DNA of 64,000 nt, from NCBI GenBank assembly GCA_905215695.1, contig CAJMQN010000003.1, forward strand, positions 62,001 to 126,000, written 5' to 3'. The DNA comes from an uncultured bacterium (GTDB lineage: Bacteria; Bacillota; Clostridia; Christensenellales; HGM11417). Position numbers and translations under genes: made by a program. This document shows, piece by piece, positions 27,187-36,505 of this stretch (positions are counted from its first letter, which is position 1; every line of letters begins with the position of its first letter). The notes below the pieces were generated by a model, which did no database searches, was not told where the DNA came from, and saw only the letters and a list, made by a program, of their open reading frames with translations.

Positions 27187-28631
27187 CCGAATACAACAGA
27201 CTCAACATCACCGAGATTTCGGAAAAACTCCGCGACAGGGAGATTTCCGCGCAGGAGCTCACCCGGCTCTGTCTCGACAACATCGAAAAGAGCGATTTAA
27301 ACGCACTCAATACCCTCTGCGCCGAGCGGGCGATGCGGGCGGCGGAACGCGCGGACGAGAGACTGTCCCGCGGGGAGAGCGGCGCGCTTTTGGGCGTGCC
27401 CGTCATCGTAAAGGACAACATCTGTATGGACGGCGTCCGCACGACTTGCAGTTCCAAAATTCTCGAAAACTATATTCCGCCCTATGATGCGACCGTCGTC
27501 AAAAAGTTGGACGCAGCCGGCGCGGTCATTCTCGGCAAGTCCAACATGGACGAATTCGCGATGGGCTCCTCCAACGAGACGAGTTATTTCGGCAAGGTCA
27601 AGAACCCCGTGAATCCCGAGTATGTGCCCGGCGGTTCCTCGGGCGGGAGCGCGGCGTCGGTGGGCGCGTCCCTCGCGTTTGCTTCCCTCGGGTCGGACAC
27701 GGGCGGCTCGATTCGTCAGCCGGCGTCCGTGTGCGGAATCGTCGGACTCAAACCCACCTACGGCACGGTTTCCCGGTACGGGCTCATCGCTTTCGGTTCG
27801 TCGCTCGACCAAATCGGACCTTTTACCCGGAGCGTCCGGGACAGTGCGCTCATGATGAACGTGCTCGCGGGGCACGACCCCCTCGAATCCACGAGCTTTG
27901 TCCGGGAATATCCCGACTTTACGAAAAGTATTCGGGGGAGCGTCAAGGGGCTGAAACTCGGCGTTCCCAAGGAGTATTTTATCGAGGGGACGGATCCCGA
28001 GGTGCGCGCCGCCGTGGAGAAAACCATCGCCTTTTACGAGGCGGAGGGGGCGGAGCTCGTCGAGGTCTCCCTGCCCCTCACGGACGTGGGACTTGCGGTC
28101 TATTATATCATCGCCTGTGCCGAGGCGGCGAGCAATCTCTCCCGTTTCGACGGCGTCAAATACGGCTACCGCGCCAAAGATTTCGACAATCTCGTCGATC
28201 TCTATGTGCGTTCCCGCACCGAGGGATTCGGCGCGGAGGTCAAGCGCAGAATTATGCTCGGCAACTATGTGTTGAGTTCGGGCTACTACGACGCGTACTA
28301 CTTAAAGGCGCTCAAAGTCCGTACCCTTGTCAAGGAGGACTGCGCCAAGGCGTTTGAAAAATGCGACCTTCTCATCTCTCCCACGAGCCCGACCACGGCG
28401 TTCAAATTCGGGGAGAAGTCCAAGGACCCGCTGACGATGTACATGTCCGACGTCTTTACCGTGGCGGCGAATATCGCGGGTCTGCCCGCGATCTCCATTC
28501 CCTGCGGAAAGAGTGCGAAGGGACTCCCCATCGGCGTACAGCTCATGGGACCCGCTTTCTCGGAGGGGGAAATCTTTAACGCGGCAGAATATTACGAGAG
28601 CAGGGAGGGCGCGAAATGGATTACGAGATAG
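27183..28631 (+). CDS. gatA: Asp/Glu-tRNA amidotransferase subunit A
   Basis: 482-residue amidase-signature subunit that releases ammonia from Gln or Asn. The catalytic Ser-cisSer-Lys triad lies in PVIVKDNI, GGSSGGSAAS and GSDTGGSIRQPAS. ATG at 27183 overlaps the gatC stop; a longer frame through gatC is not credible. Overlaps gatB by 16 bases. Confidence 0.96.
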   Translation: MTEYNRLNITEISEKLRDREISAQELTRLCLDNIEKSDLNALNTLCAERAMRAAERADERLSRGESGALLGVPVIVKDNICMDGVRTTCSSKILENYIPPYDATVVKKLDAAGAVILGKSNMDEFAMGSSNETSYFGKVKNPVNPEYVPGGSSGGSAASVGASLAFASLGSDTGGSIRQPASVCGIVGLKPTYGTVSRYGLIAFGSSLDQIGPFTRSVRDSALMMNVLAGHDPLESTSFVREYPDFTKSIRGSVKGLKLGVPKEYFIEGTDPEVRAAVEKTIAFYEAEGAELVEVSLPLTDVGLAVYYIIACAEAASNLSRFDGVKYGYRAKDFDNLVDLYVRSRTEGFGAEVKRRIMLGNYVLSSGYYDAYYLKALKVRTLVKEDCAKAFEKCDLLISPTSPTTAFKFGEKSKDPLTMYMSDVFTVAANIAGLPAISIPCGKSAKGLPIGVQLMGPAFSEGEIFNAAEYYESREGAKWITR

Positions 28632-30046
28632 TCATCGGACTTGAGGTGCACAGCGAACTCAAGACCAAATCCAAGGTGTTCTGCTCCTGCGAAAACGGGT
28701 TCGGCGGCAAGCCCAACACGCGGTGCTGTCCCATCTGTTCGGGACACCCCGGCACCCTTCCCGTCCTGAACCGCACGGCGGTCGATTACACGGTCAAGGC
28801 GGGTCTCGCCCTAAACTGCGAGATTGAGACCTTCTCCAAATTCGACCGGAAGAATTACTATTATCCCGACCTTCCCAAGGCGTATCAGATTTCGCAGTTT
28901 CCGCTCCCGCTCTGCAAGAACGGCAGACTGGATTTTGCGGTGGAGGGCGTGAAAAAATCCGTCCGCATCAACCGCATTCACCTCGAGGAGGACGCAGGAA
29001 AGCTCGTGCACAGCGAGTGGGGAGAGGGCACGCTCGTGGACTACAACCGCTGCGGCGTACCGCTCATCGAAATCGTGACCGAACCGGATATGCGTTCCCC
29101 CGAGGAGGCGCTCGCCTTCCTCGAGACGCTCAAATCCATTTTGAAATATACGGGCGTTTCGGACTGCAAGATGGAGCAGGGCTCTATTCGGTGCGACGTC
29201 AACCTCTCTCTCCGCAAGCCGGGGGCAAAGGAATTCGGCGTTCGCTCGGAGATGAAGAACGTCAACAGTTTCAAGGCGGCTTACCGCGCCATGGTCTATG
29301 AGGCGAAACGGCAGGCGGAAATTCTTGACCGCGGCGGCGTGGTCGAGCAGGAGACCCGGCGCTGGGACGACGCGAAGGGAAAGAGCTTTGTCATGCGCAC
29401 CAAAGAGGACGCGCACGACTACAGATACTTCCCCGAGCCCGACCTCGTGCCCGTCGTGCTCGCGTCCGAGCGGGTGGAGGAAATCCGCGCGGAACTCCCC
29501 GAACTTCCCGCGGCGCGAAAGGCGAGATACGAGACCGAATTCGGCTTGCCCGCCTACGACGCGGAGGTGCTGACCGCCGACCGCGGACTCGCGGACTTCT
29601 TTGAGGAGACCGTGGCGCTGTACGACAAACCCAAGACCGTCTCCAACTGGATGATGGGCGAGGTTCTGCGGAAGTGCAAGGAGACGGAGAGCGAAGAGTT
29701 TTCGGTGCCCTTTGCCGCGAAACATTTTGCAAAACTTCTCGAAATCTACGAAAAGCAGGTCGTCAATCAGGCGGGTGCAAAGAAGATTTTTGAAATGCTT
29801 TGGGTCAAGGACGAAGACCCCGAGGAGATCGTGGAGCGCGAAGGACTCAGGCAGGTGGACGATTCGGACGCGATCCGGAAGGCAATCCTCGAGATTATCG
29901 CCGCGAATCCCCGACCCGTCGCGGACTACAAGGCGGGAAACAAGAAGGCGGTTGCCTTCTTTGTGGGACAGGTCATGAAGGCGACCAAGGGAAAAGCGAA
30001 TCCGCAGACCGTGAACAAGATCCTCGCGGAAGAATTGGAGAAGTAA
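28616..30046 (+). CDS. gatB: Asp/Glu-tRNA amidotransferase subunit B
   Basis: 476-residue kinase/transamidase subunit. EIVIGLEVHSELKTKSKVFC begins it, the zinc Cys lie in FCSCENGF and CCPICSGHPG, KFDRKNYYYPDLPKAYQIS follows, and the YqeY-like tail reads KAVAFFVGQVMKATKGKANP. It phosphorylates Glu or Asp on the misacylated tRNA and channels ammonia from GatA. The 3' end is part of an 18-bp tandem duplication that extends into the next leader. Confidence 0.96.
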   Translation: MDYEIVIGLEVHSELKTKSKVFCSCENGFGGKPNTRCCPICSGHPGTLPVLNRTAVDYTVKAGLALNCEIETFSKFDRKNYYYPDLPKAYQISQFPLPLCKNGRLDFAVEGVKKSVRINRIHLEEDAGKLVHSEWGEGTLVDYNRCGVPLIEIVTEPDMRSPEEALAFLETLKSILKYTGVSDCKMEQGSIRCDVNLSLRKPGAKEFGVRSEMKNVNSFKAAYRAMVYEAKRQAEILDRGGVVEQETRRWDDAKGKSFVMRTKEDAHDYRYFPEPDLVPVVLASERVEEIRAELPELPAARKARYETEFGLPAYDAEVLTADRGLADFFEETVALYDKPKTVSNWMMGEVLRKCKETESEEFSVPFAAKHFAKLLEIYEKQVVNQAGAKKIFEMLWVKDEDPEEIVEREGLRQVDDSDAIRKAILEIIAANPRPVADYKAGNKKAVAFFVGQVMKATKGKANPQTVNKILAEELEK

Positions 30047-30062
30047 GAGGAATTGGAGAAGT
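30031..30062 (+). repeat. 18-bp tandem duplication at the gatB/yicC junction
   Basis: AGAATTGGAGAAGT (30031) and GGAATTGGAGAAGT (30049). The first copy encodes the last gatB codons, the second supplies a GGAG-type site ahead of the yicC ATG. Confidence 0.65.
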
Positions 30063-30065
30063 GAT

Positions 30066-30944
30066 ATGAAGAGCATGACAGGTTACGGAAAATGCGAGCT
30101 TTCGCGGGAGGGGCGCGTCGTGACGGTGGAATGTAAGACCGTCAACAACCGCTTTCTCGACCTTTCCGTCAAGATGCCAAAGGTGTTTTTGCCCTTCGAG
30201 GACGCCTTGCGCAAAACAATTTCCGCAAATCTTGCGCGGGGGCGGTGCGACGTCTATGTGAGTTACCGCGACGAGCGGGAGATTGCGCGCCCGGTGCGAG
30301 TGGATACCGGACTTGCCGAAGGGTATTTCGACGCCTATACGGTGCTGCGGGACAACTTCCCGGTGCTCGAAGAGGACTTTACGGTGAGTACGCTCATGAA
30401 GTGTCCGGACGTCGTTCGCCCCGAACTTCCCGAGGAGGACGAAGAGGTCTTGAAAGCTCTGCTCCTCGAGGCGGCGGAGAACGCCTGCGCCGCGCTCAAC
30501 GGGATGCGGGAGACAGAGGGCAAAAACATTGCCGCGGACCTCGCGGCGAAACTTGCCGAAGTCGAGGCTGCGCTTCGGGTTATCAAGGGGCGGGCGCCCG
30601 GCGTCGTCGCGGATTACCGCGAAAAGCTCCGCGCGAGAATGGAGGAGGCGCTCTCCGGCATCGCCGTGGACGAGGCGAGGCTCTTGAACGAAGTCGCGTT
30701 CTTCTGCGACAAGGCGAGCATTGACGAGGAGATTGCCCGTCTCGAGTCCCACATCGCGCAGATGCGGAATATGCTGAAGGAGAGGACGCCGCAGGGGCGC
30801 AAGCTGGACTTTCTCGTGCAGGAGTTCAACCGAGAGGCAAATACGATTTGCAGCAAATCCAACGACCTCGTGGTCACCGAACAGGGATTGCGGTTAAAGA
30901 GCGAGATCGAGAAGATCAGGGAGCAGGTTCAGAATGTCGAATAG
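30066..30944 (+). CDS. YicC-family endoribonuclease
   Basis: 292-residue YicC/YloC protein. It opens MKSMTGYGKCELSREGR with the conserved VECKTVNNRFLDLSVKMP, and the C-terminal DUF1732 part carries NEVAFFCDKASIDEEIARL, LDFLVQEFNREANTI and KSNDLVVT. The family is an RNA endonuclease linked to sRNA turnover in E. coli. It lies before gmk, as in most Firmicutes, and overlaps gmk by 11 bases. Confidence 0.93.
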   Translation: MKSMTGYGKCELSREGRVVTVECKTVNNRFLDLSVKMPKVFLPFEDALRKTISANLARGRCDVYVSYRDEREIARPVRVDTGLAEGYFDAYTVLRDNFPVLEEDFTVSTLMKCPDVVRPELPEEDEEVLKALLLEAAENACAALNGMRETEGKNIAADLAAKLAEVEAALRVIKGRAPGVVADYREKLRARMEEALSGIAVDEARLLNEVAFFCDKASIDEEIARLESHIAQMRNMLKERTPQGRKLDFLVQEFNREANTICSKSNDLVVTEQGLRLKSEIEKIREQVQNVE

Positions 30945-31509
30945 AGGACTTGTCGTCGTCGTGAGCGGTCCGAGCGGGGTCGGAAAGGGCACCGTCTGCA
31001 AGGAACTCCTTAAGGCGCACCCCGAAATCGTCCCTTCGGTCTCCGCAACGACGAGAAAACCGCGCGCGGGAGAGGTCGAAGGGGTCAACTACTTCTTTGT
31101 CGATGACCGAAAGTACGACGATATGCTCGCAAACGACGAGTTTTTGGAGCATTTCGAGATCTACGGCAACCGTTACGGGACGCCGAAACAGTTTGTGCTC
31201 GACCGGATCGGAGAGGGACGGGACGTCCTTCTCGAACTTGACGTGCAGGGCGCACTCCGCGTCAAGGAGCTGATGCCCGAAGCCGCGCTCATCTTCCTTC
31301 TGCCCCCCGACGAAAAGGAGCTTTTGTCCCGGCTGTCGGGCAGGAATTCCGAGACCGAGGAGAGCCTGAAGAGAAGATATAACGCCGCGAAGGCGGAGCT
31401 TGCGCAAAAGGACAGGTACGACTACTGCGTGGTAAACGACGATGTTTGCCGGTGTGCGCAGGAAGTGAACCATATTATCGAAGATTTGAAGAAGGAGAAA
31501 CGGATATGA
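30934..31509 (+). CDS. gmk: Guanylate kinase
   Basis: 191-residue kinase converting GMP to GDP. P-loop SGPSGVGKGT (residues 11-20), GMP-binding SATTRKPRAGEVEGVNYFFV, and the lid NSETEESLKRRYNAAKAEL. It overlaps yicC and rpoZ. Fits with the purine genes later in the window. Confidence 0.97.
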   Translation: MSNRGLVVVVSGPSGVGKGTVCKELLKAHPEIVPSVSATTRKPRAGEVEGVNYFFVDDRKYDDMLANDEFLEHFEIYGNRYGTPKQFVLDRIGEGRDVLLELDVQGALRVKELMPEAALIFLLPPDEKELLSRLSGRNSETEESLKRRYNAAKAELAQKDRYDYCVVNDDVCRCAQEVNHIIEDLKKEKRI

Positions 31510-31700
31510 TACACGAACCCCCGGTTGACAAGATGGTTTCCTCGGTGGGAAACCGCTACGTTCTGTGCTGTCTCGCCGCCAAGCGCGCGCGGCAGATCAT
31601 CGATCAGCCCATGAACTTCACGAGCGACATTCTGGAAAAGCCGATCAGTCAGGCGGCAAAGGAAATCTACGAGGGAAAGCTCACCTACATCAACGAGTAA
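31506..31700 (+). CDS. rpoZ: RNA polymerase omega subunit
   Basis: 64-residue omega, which helps assemble the beta' subunit. It begins MIHEPPVDKMVSSVGNRYVL and includes AAKRARQI and ISQAAKEIYEGKLTY. Start at 31506 overlaps the gmk stop (ATGA) after AAGGAG; the longer frame is within gmk. The gmk-rpoZ-priA order is the Firmicute standard. Confidence 0.93.
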   Translation: MIHEPPVDKMVSSVGNRYVLCCLAAKRARQIIDQPMNFTSDILEKPISQAAKEIYEGKLTYINE

Positions 31701-33878
31701 ATGTTTGCGAGCTGTATCGTCGATATTATCCATTCCAACGTTGACAGAGTCTTCGACTACGAGGCGGACGAGGGGTTAGAACCGGGCACGCGGGTGCTCG
31801 TCCCCTTCGGAAACCGGCTGGTCGAAGGCTTTGTGCTACAAATTTCGGAACGGACGGAGTATCGCGGAACGCTCAAAAAAGTGTGCCGCGCGCTCGACGA
31901 CTTTCCCGCGCTCAACGCGGAGTGTCTCGCGCTCGCGAAGTGGATTTCCAAGGAATATCACGTCATTTTGGCGGAGGCGCTGCGGCTGTTTATTCCCGCG
32001 GAGATGCGCGGGAGTCGGGTGTCCGTCAAGACGCGGACGGTCTGCGAGCTCGCCGACGAGTCGGGAATTGCATTCCTGAAAGGGAACGCGAAGGCGCAGT
32101 GGGAGGTCGTGCACGCGCTCCTTTCCGCGCGGGACAGGGGGGAGACGCTCTCTCCCGAATTTTTTACCGAACACTACGCGGCGTGCAAGGCGCTCGAGAA
32201 GAAGGGCGTTCTGCGGCTGACGGAGACCGAGGTCTCCCGCGTTCCCTATGAGGAGATGGCGTCCCCCGAAAAGAATGTGGAACTGACTGCGGAACAGCGG
32301 CGCGCCGTTTCGGCGATTCTCTCAGAACCCGCGACCTACCTTCTGTTCGGGGTCACGGGGAGCGGAAAGACAGAGGTCTATCTCGAATGTATCCGCGCCC
32401 GACTCCGCGAGGGAAAGACCGCGATTCTTCTCGTGCCCGAAATTTCGCTCACCCCCCAAATGCTCCGCAGGTTCCGCGGAATTTTCGGGGAACAGGTCGC
32501 GATTCTGCACAGCGGACTGTCGGCGGGCGAGCGTTTTGACGAGTGGCGCAGAATCCGAAAGGGGGAGGCGAGAATCGTCATCGGCGCGCGGAGCGCGGTC
32601 TTCGCGCCCGTCGAGGACCTCGGGCTCATCATCATCGACGAGGAGCACGAGACGAGTTACAACAGCGAGAACGCTCCGCGCTACCGCACCGTTGACATTG
32701 CGCGGCAGAGGGCGGCGTATCACGGCTGCGCGCTCGTACTCGGGAGCGCGACCCCTCTCGTCGAGAGCTATTATCGGGCGAAGAAGGGAGATTACCGTCT
32801 TCTGACCCTCGAACACCGGGTCAACGGCAGAACCATGCCCGCGGTCGAGATTGTGGATATGAAACGCGAACTCCGGCGGGGGAACAACTCGATTTTTTCG
32901 GGAGAACTCGAACAGGCACTCGCCGAAAATTTCGAGCGGGGGGAGCAGTCCATTCTGTTTCTGAACCGCCGGGGGTATTCTCCCGCGGTCATCTGTTCGG
33001 ACTGCGGTTACGTCGCCAAGTGCACGGACTGCGACGTTACGCTCTGCTATCACGAGGACGAGGGCGTTTTGAAGTGCCACTACTGCGGCAACCGCTACGA
33101 CATGCTCACCGAGTGCCCCAAGTGCGGGGGCAAGCACCTCACGAAACGGGGCGCGGGCACACAGCGCATTGCGGCGGAATTGAAAAAAATTCTGCCCCGG
33201 GCGCGGGTTCTGCGCATGGACAACGACACCACGCAGACCAAAGAGGCGCACTTTAAGATTACGGAGGCGTTCGGAAAGGGCGAGGCGGACGTCCTTGTGG
33301 GCACGCAGATGATCGCAAAGGGGCACGATTTCCCCAACGTCACTCTCGTCGGGGCGGTGGACGCGGACCAAAGTCTCTATTTTTCGGACTATCGGAGCAT
33401 TGAGCGCACCTTCAGCCTGATTACGCAGGTTGCGGGGCGGGCGGGAAGAGCCGAGCGGGCGGGCAGAGTGATTTTGCAGACGCTCACCCCCAATCATTTT
33501 GTCTATAAACTGATTGCCGCCTATGATTACCGCGGCTTTTTCGAACGGGAGATCGCGCTCCGGGAGGCGACGGCATTTCCGCCCTTTTCGGTCATCGTCA
33601 AGATTCTGTTCGTGGGAGAGGACGAGGCGGAGACGGTCGCCTGTCTCAAGTCCGCCTTTGAGAAGGTGTCAAAGCTCCGGGAGGACAATCCGGGCGAGTT
33701 TTTCTTTTTGAACCGCATGAAGTCTCCCGTGCGGCGGATTATGAAAAAATTTCGGTATCAGATCGTCATGCGGGTCAGGAGCGAACGCATGGTGTCCGAC
33801 CTCTACGACATCGCGGATTCGGCGGTCGGAAAACATACAGTCAATTATGTGGAAGTGAATCCGTCCAACATGAGCTGA
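31701..33878 (+). CDS. priA: Primosomal replication restart helicase PriA
   Basis: 725-residue SF2 helicase that reloads the replisome at stalled forks. N-terminal 3'-DNA-binding domain (VDRVFDYEADEGLEPGTRVL), Walker A FGVTGSGKTEVYL, DEEH box IIIDEEHETSYN, zinc Cys pairs in CSDCGYVAKCTDCDVTLC, CHYCGN and CPKCGG, and the GTQMIAKGHDFPNVTLVG motif. The ATG directly abuts the rpoZ stop. Confidence 0.97.
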   Translation: MFASCIVDIIHSNVDRVFDYEADEGLEPGTRVLVPFGNRLVEGFVLQISERTEYRGTLKKVCRALDDFPALNAECLALAKWISKEYHVILAEALRLFIPAEMRGSRVSVKTRTVCELADESGIAFLKGNAKAQWEVVHALLSARDRGETLSPEFFTEHYAACKALEKKGVLRLTETEVSRVPYEEMASPEKNVELTAEQRRAVSAILSEPATYLLFGVTGSGKTEVYLECIRARLREGKTAILLVPEISLTPQMLRRFRGIFGEQVAILHSGLSAGERFDEWRRIRKGEARIVIGARSAVFAPVEDLGLIIIDEEHETSYNSENAPRYRTVDIARQRAAYHGCALVLGSATPLVESYYRAKKGDYRLLTLEHRVNGRTMPAVEIVDMKRELRRGNNSIFSGELEQALAENFERGEQSILFLNRRGYSPAVICSDCGYVAKCTDCDVTLCYHEDEGVLKCHYCGNRYDMLTECPKCGGKHLTKRGAGTQRIAAELKKILPRARVLRMDNDTTQTKEAHFKITEAFGKGEADVLVGTQMIAKGHDFPNVTLVGAVDADQSLYFSDYRSIERTFSLITQVAGRAGRAERAGRVILQTLTPNHFVYKLIAAYDYRGFFEREIALREATAFPPFSVIVKILFVGEDEAETVACLKSAFEKVSKLREDNPGEFFFLNRMKSPVRRIMKKFRYQIVMRVRSERMVSDLYDIADSAVGKHTVNYVEVNPSNMS

Positions 33879-33903
33879 AAAAGGACGGGTCGGGAGTGTG
33901 AAT

Positions 33904-34359
33904 ATGGGTTACAGAAGGATTGTGACGACAAAGGACGAAGAATTTTTGCGCAAGGTTTCGCGACCTGTGGAAGTGTTTGACGAGAAACTCGGAAAACTTC
34001 TCGACGACATGCGGAACACCATGTACCGCGCCAACGGCGTCGGACTTGCCGCGCCGCAGATCGGACTGCTAAAACGGATTGCGGTGGTGGATACGGACGG
34101 GAACAATTATGTGGAACTCGTCAATCCCGAAATCATCGCGAGAGAGGGAGAATATACGGACGTGGAGGGGTGTCTCTCCGTGCCCGGCGTTCACGCCGAG
34201 GTCGTGCGCCCCAAAAAGTGTACCGTCCGCGCCTATGACCGGCACGGAAAATCCTTTACGCTGACGGCGGAGGATCTCTATTGCCGCGCCATCTGCCACG
34301 AGTGCGACCACCTGGACGGCGTGCTGTTCATCGACAAGGCGTCGCGGTTCTGCGACTGA
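33904..34359 (+). CDS. def: Peptide deformylase
   Basis: 151-residue metalloenzyme removing the formyl group from new proteins. The three family motifs are GVGLAAPQIG, EGCLSVPG and the metal-binding CHECDHLDG (HExxH). ATG at 33904 preferred over GTG 33898 because GGGAG is 7 bases away. Paired with fmt, which adds the formyl group. Confidence 0.97.
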   Translation: MGYRRIVTTKDEEFLRKVSRPVEVFDEKLGKLLDDMRNTMYRANGVGLAAPQIGLLKRIAVVDTDGNNYVELVNPEIIAREGEYTDVEGCLSVPGVHAEVVRPKKCTVRAYDRHGKSFTLTAEDLYCRAICHECDHLDGVLFIDKASRFCD

Positions 34360-34376
34360 ATGGGAAAGGAGACCGA

Positions 34377-35285
34377 ATGAGAATTGTATTCCTTGGGACG
34401 CCGGACTTTGCGCTTCCCTCTCTGCGGGCGGCAGCCGCGGCGCACGAGGTCGCGGGGGTCGTCTGTCAGCCCGACCGTCCGCAGGGGCGGAAAATGGCGC
34501 TCACAAAACCGCCCGTGAAACTGCTCGCGGAGGAACTCGGGCTTCCCGTCTATCAGTTTGAAAAGCTCCGCGCCGAAGGGGTTGAAACGCTCGCGTCCAT
34601 TCACGCGGATATCATGGTGACCTGCGCCTACGGGCAGATTCTCACGCAGGAGATTCTCGACCTCTGTCCGCACGGGGTCATCAATGTGCACGGTTCTCTT
34701 CTTCCGAAGTACCGCGGCGCGGCGCCCGTGCAGTGGGCGGTCATCAACGGCGAAAGGGAGACCGGCGTCACCATTATGCAGACGGCGCGGGGACTGGATT
34801 GCGGGGATATTATTCTCGCAAAGCGCACGCCCGTCGGAGAGCGCGAGACCGCGGGAGAACTGTTTTCTCGGCTCGCCGTACTCGGCGCGGAGGCGCTTAT
34901 CGAGGCGCTTGCGCTCATTGACGCCGGAAAGGCGGTGAGAGTTCCGCAGGACGAGAGCGAAGCGACCTATTTTCCCATGCTCAAAAAAGAGGACGGACGA
35001 ATCGACTTTTCCCGCAAGGCAAAGGAGGTTGCCGACCTTGTGCGCGGGGTGAATCCCTGGCCGGGCGCGTTCTGCGAACTCGGGGGAGAGCTCCTCAAAG
35101 TCTGGCGCGCGGAGGTTGTTTCGGGCGCGGGAAATCCGGGAGAAATTCTCTATGCGGACGCGCGGGGACTCGTCGTCGCCTGCGCAGACGGCGGCGTGCG
35201 GCTCGCCGAGGTACAGCTCTCGGGAGGCAAACGCATGTCGGACATCGAGTTTCTGCGCGGGCATTCTCTCAAGGAGGCGAAATGA
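34377..35285 (+). CDS. fmt: Methionyl-tRNA formyltransferase
   Basis: 302-residue enzyme formylating initiator Met-tRNA from 10-formyl-THF. RIVFLGTPDFALPSLRA opens it; CQPDRPQGRKM, the HGSLLPKYRGAAPVQWA catalytic region and the ETGVTIMQTARGLDCGD segment follow; C-terminal OB domain VNPWPGAFCE. ATG at 34377 after AAAGGAGA. Overlaps rsmB by 4 bases. Confidence 0.97.
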   Translation: MRIVFLGTPDFALPSLRAAAAAHEVAGVVCQPDRPQGRKMALTKPPVKLLAEELGLPVYQFEKLRAEGVETLASIHADIMVTCAYGQILTQEILDLCPHGVINVHGSLLPKYRGAAPVQWAVINGERETGVTIMQTARGLDCGDIILAKRTPVGERETAGELFSRLAVLGAEALIEALALIDAGKAVRVPQDESEATYFPMLKKEDGRIDFSRKAKEVADLVRGVNPWPGAFCELGGELLKVWRAEVVSGAGNPGEILYADARGLVVACADGGVRLAEVQLSGGKRMSDIEFLRGHSLKEAK

Positions 35286-36505
35286 CCGTCTATGCAAGAG
35301 CGTACCGCGCGCTCTTCCGCATCTTCGAGGAGGGCGCGTATCTCTCCGCTTCGCTCAACGAGACGGAGAGCGGAGAGGATCGTGCGAAACTGACCTTTCT
35401 CGTGTATGGCGTGTTGGACAGGGCGGTGGAACTCGACTATATCATCGACCGCAACTGCAAATCTCCGAAACCCGCCGCGAGAATGATTCTGCGGCTTGGT
35501 ACATTTCTCGGGAGACATTCCCGTATGCCCGTCTATGCGGCGGTGGACGAGTGCGTCAAGCTCTGCCGCGAGCTCGGGAAACCCGGACTCTGCGGGTTCG
35601 TCAACGCTACGCTCAAAAACTGTATCGCCTATCCGCTCGAACCGCCCAAGGATCGTGCCGCCGCGCTTTCGCTTGCGCACTCTTTTCCCATTTGGATTGT
35701 GAAAAAATATATGCGGCAGTACGGAACGGATGCGGAAGCAATGCTCGCGTACGTTCCCGAGACCCGGGAGCATATCCGAATCCGCGGGGACGCGACCGCC
35801 TTCTGCGAGACGCTCCGCGGCGCGGGGGTGGATTTTGAATCTGCCCGGCTCATGGACGCGGTCTTTGCGGACTATGCCGCGCTCCTTGCCGCGAAGATAC
35901 CCGGGGAGAGATTCGTCAAGATGAACGAGGGCTCTATGGAAATCTGCCGCTTTGCCGCCGAAGGGGAGACGCCGGGAGAGATTCTCGACGCCTGCGCCGC
36001 GCCCGGGGGCAAGAGCTGTTATCTTGCGGACCTCTTTCCGCGTGCGAAAGTGATTGCCTGCGACGTGCATCCGCACCGCATAGAGCTCATTCGGAATTAT
36101 GCGCGGCGTTTGGGTGTTCAAAACGTGTTTCCCGAGTTGCGGGACGCGCAAGTCTTTGCCCCCGAATGGGAGGAAAAATTTCCGCTTGTGCTCGCGGACG
36201 TGCCCTGTAGCGGGTTGGGGGTTGCGTACTCAAAACCCGACATCAAGCTGACGAGAAAGCCCGAGGACGTTCCCGCATTGGCGGAGACGCAGGCGCGCAT
36301 TCTCGAAAACCTGCGCCGCTACGTTTCGCCGGGCGGCGCGTTGGTCTATTCCACCTGTACCACGCTTCGGGAGGAAAACGAGGACGTCGTGTTTCGGTTT
36401 CTTCGGGATCATTCCGATTTCGAAAAAGCGGCGGAGCGGAAGTGGAATCCCGTGCTGACGGACAGCGAGGGGTTCTATGCCGTCAAACTTCGGAGGCGGG
36501 CATGA
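35282..36505 (+). CDS. rsmB: 16S rRNA (cytosine967-C5)-methyltransferase RsmB
   Basis: 407-residue enzyme. An N-terminal NusB-like RNA-binding domain (about 1-130) precedes the methyltransferase: SAM site DACAAPGGKSCYLADLF, DVPCSGLG with the release Cys, and YSTCTTLREEN with the catalytic Cys. Overlaps fmt and rlmN by 4 bases each. Confidence 0.95.
   Translation: MTVYARAYRALFRIFEEGAYLSASLNETESGEDRAKLTFLVYGVLDRAVELDYIIDRNCKSPKPAARMILRLGTFLGRHSRMPVYAAVDECVKLCRELGKPGLCGFVNATLKNCIAYPLEPPKDRAAALSLAHSFPIWIVKKYMRQYGTDAEAMLAYVPETREHIRIRGDATAFCETLRGAGVDFESARLMDAVFADYAALLAAKIPGERFVKMNEGSMEICRFAAEGETPGEILDACAAPGGKSCYLADLFPRAKVIACDVHPHRIELIRNYARRLGVQNVFPELRDAQVFAPEWEEKFPLVLADVPCSGLGVAYSKPDIKLTRKPEDVPALAETQARILENLRRYVSPGGALVYSTCTTLREENEDVVFRFLRDHSDFEKAAERKWNPVLTDSEGFYAVKLRRRA

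Noticed and set aside
27048..28631. Longer start for gatA within gatC
   Set aside because: GatA homology begins at the ATG 27183, which overlaps the gatC stop in the usual coupled way.
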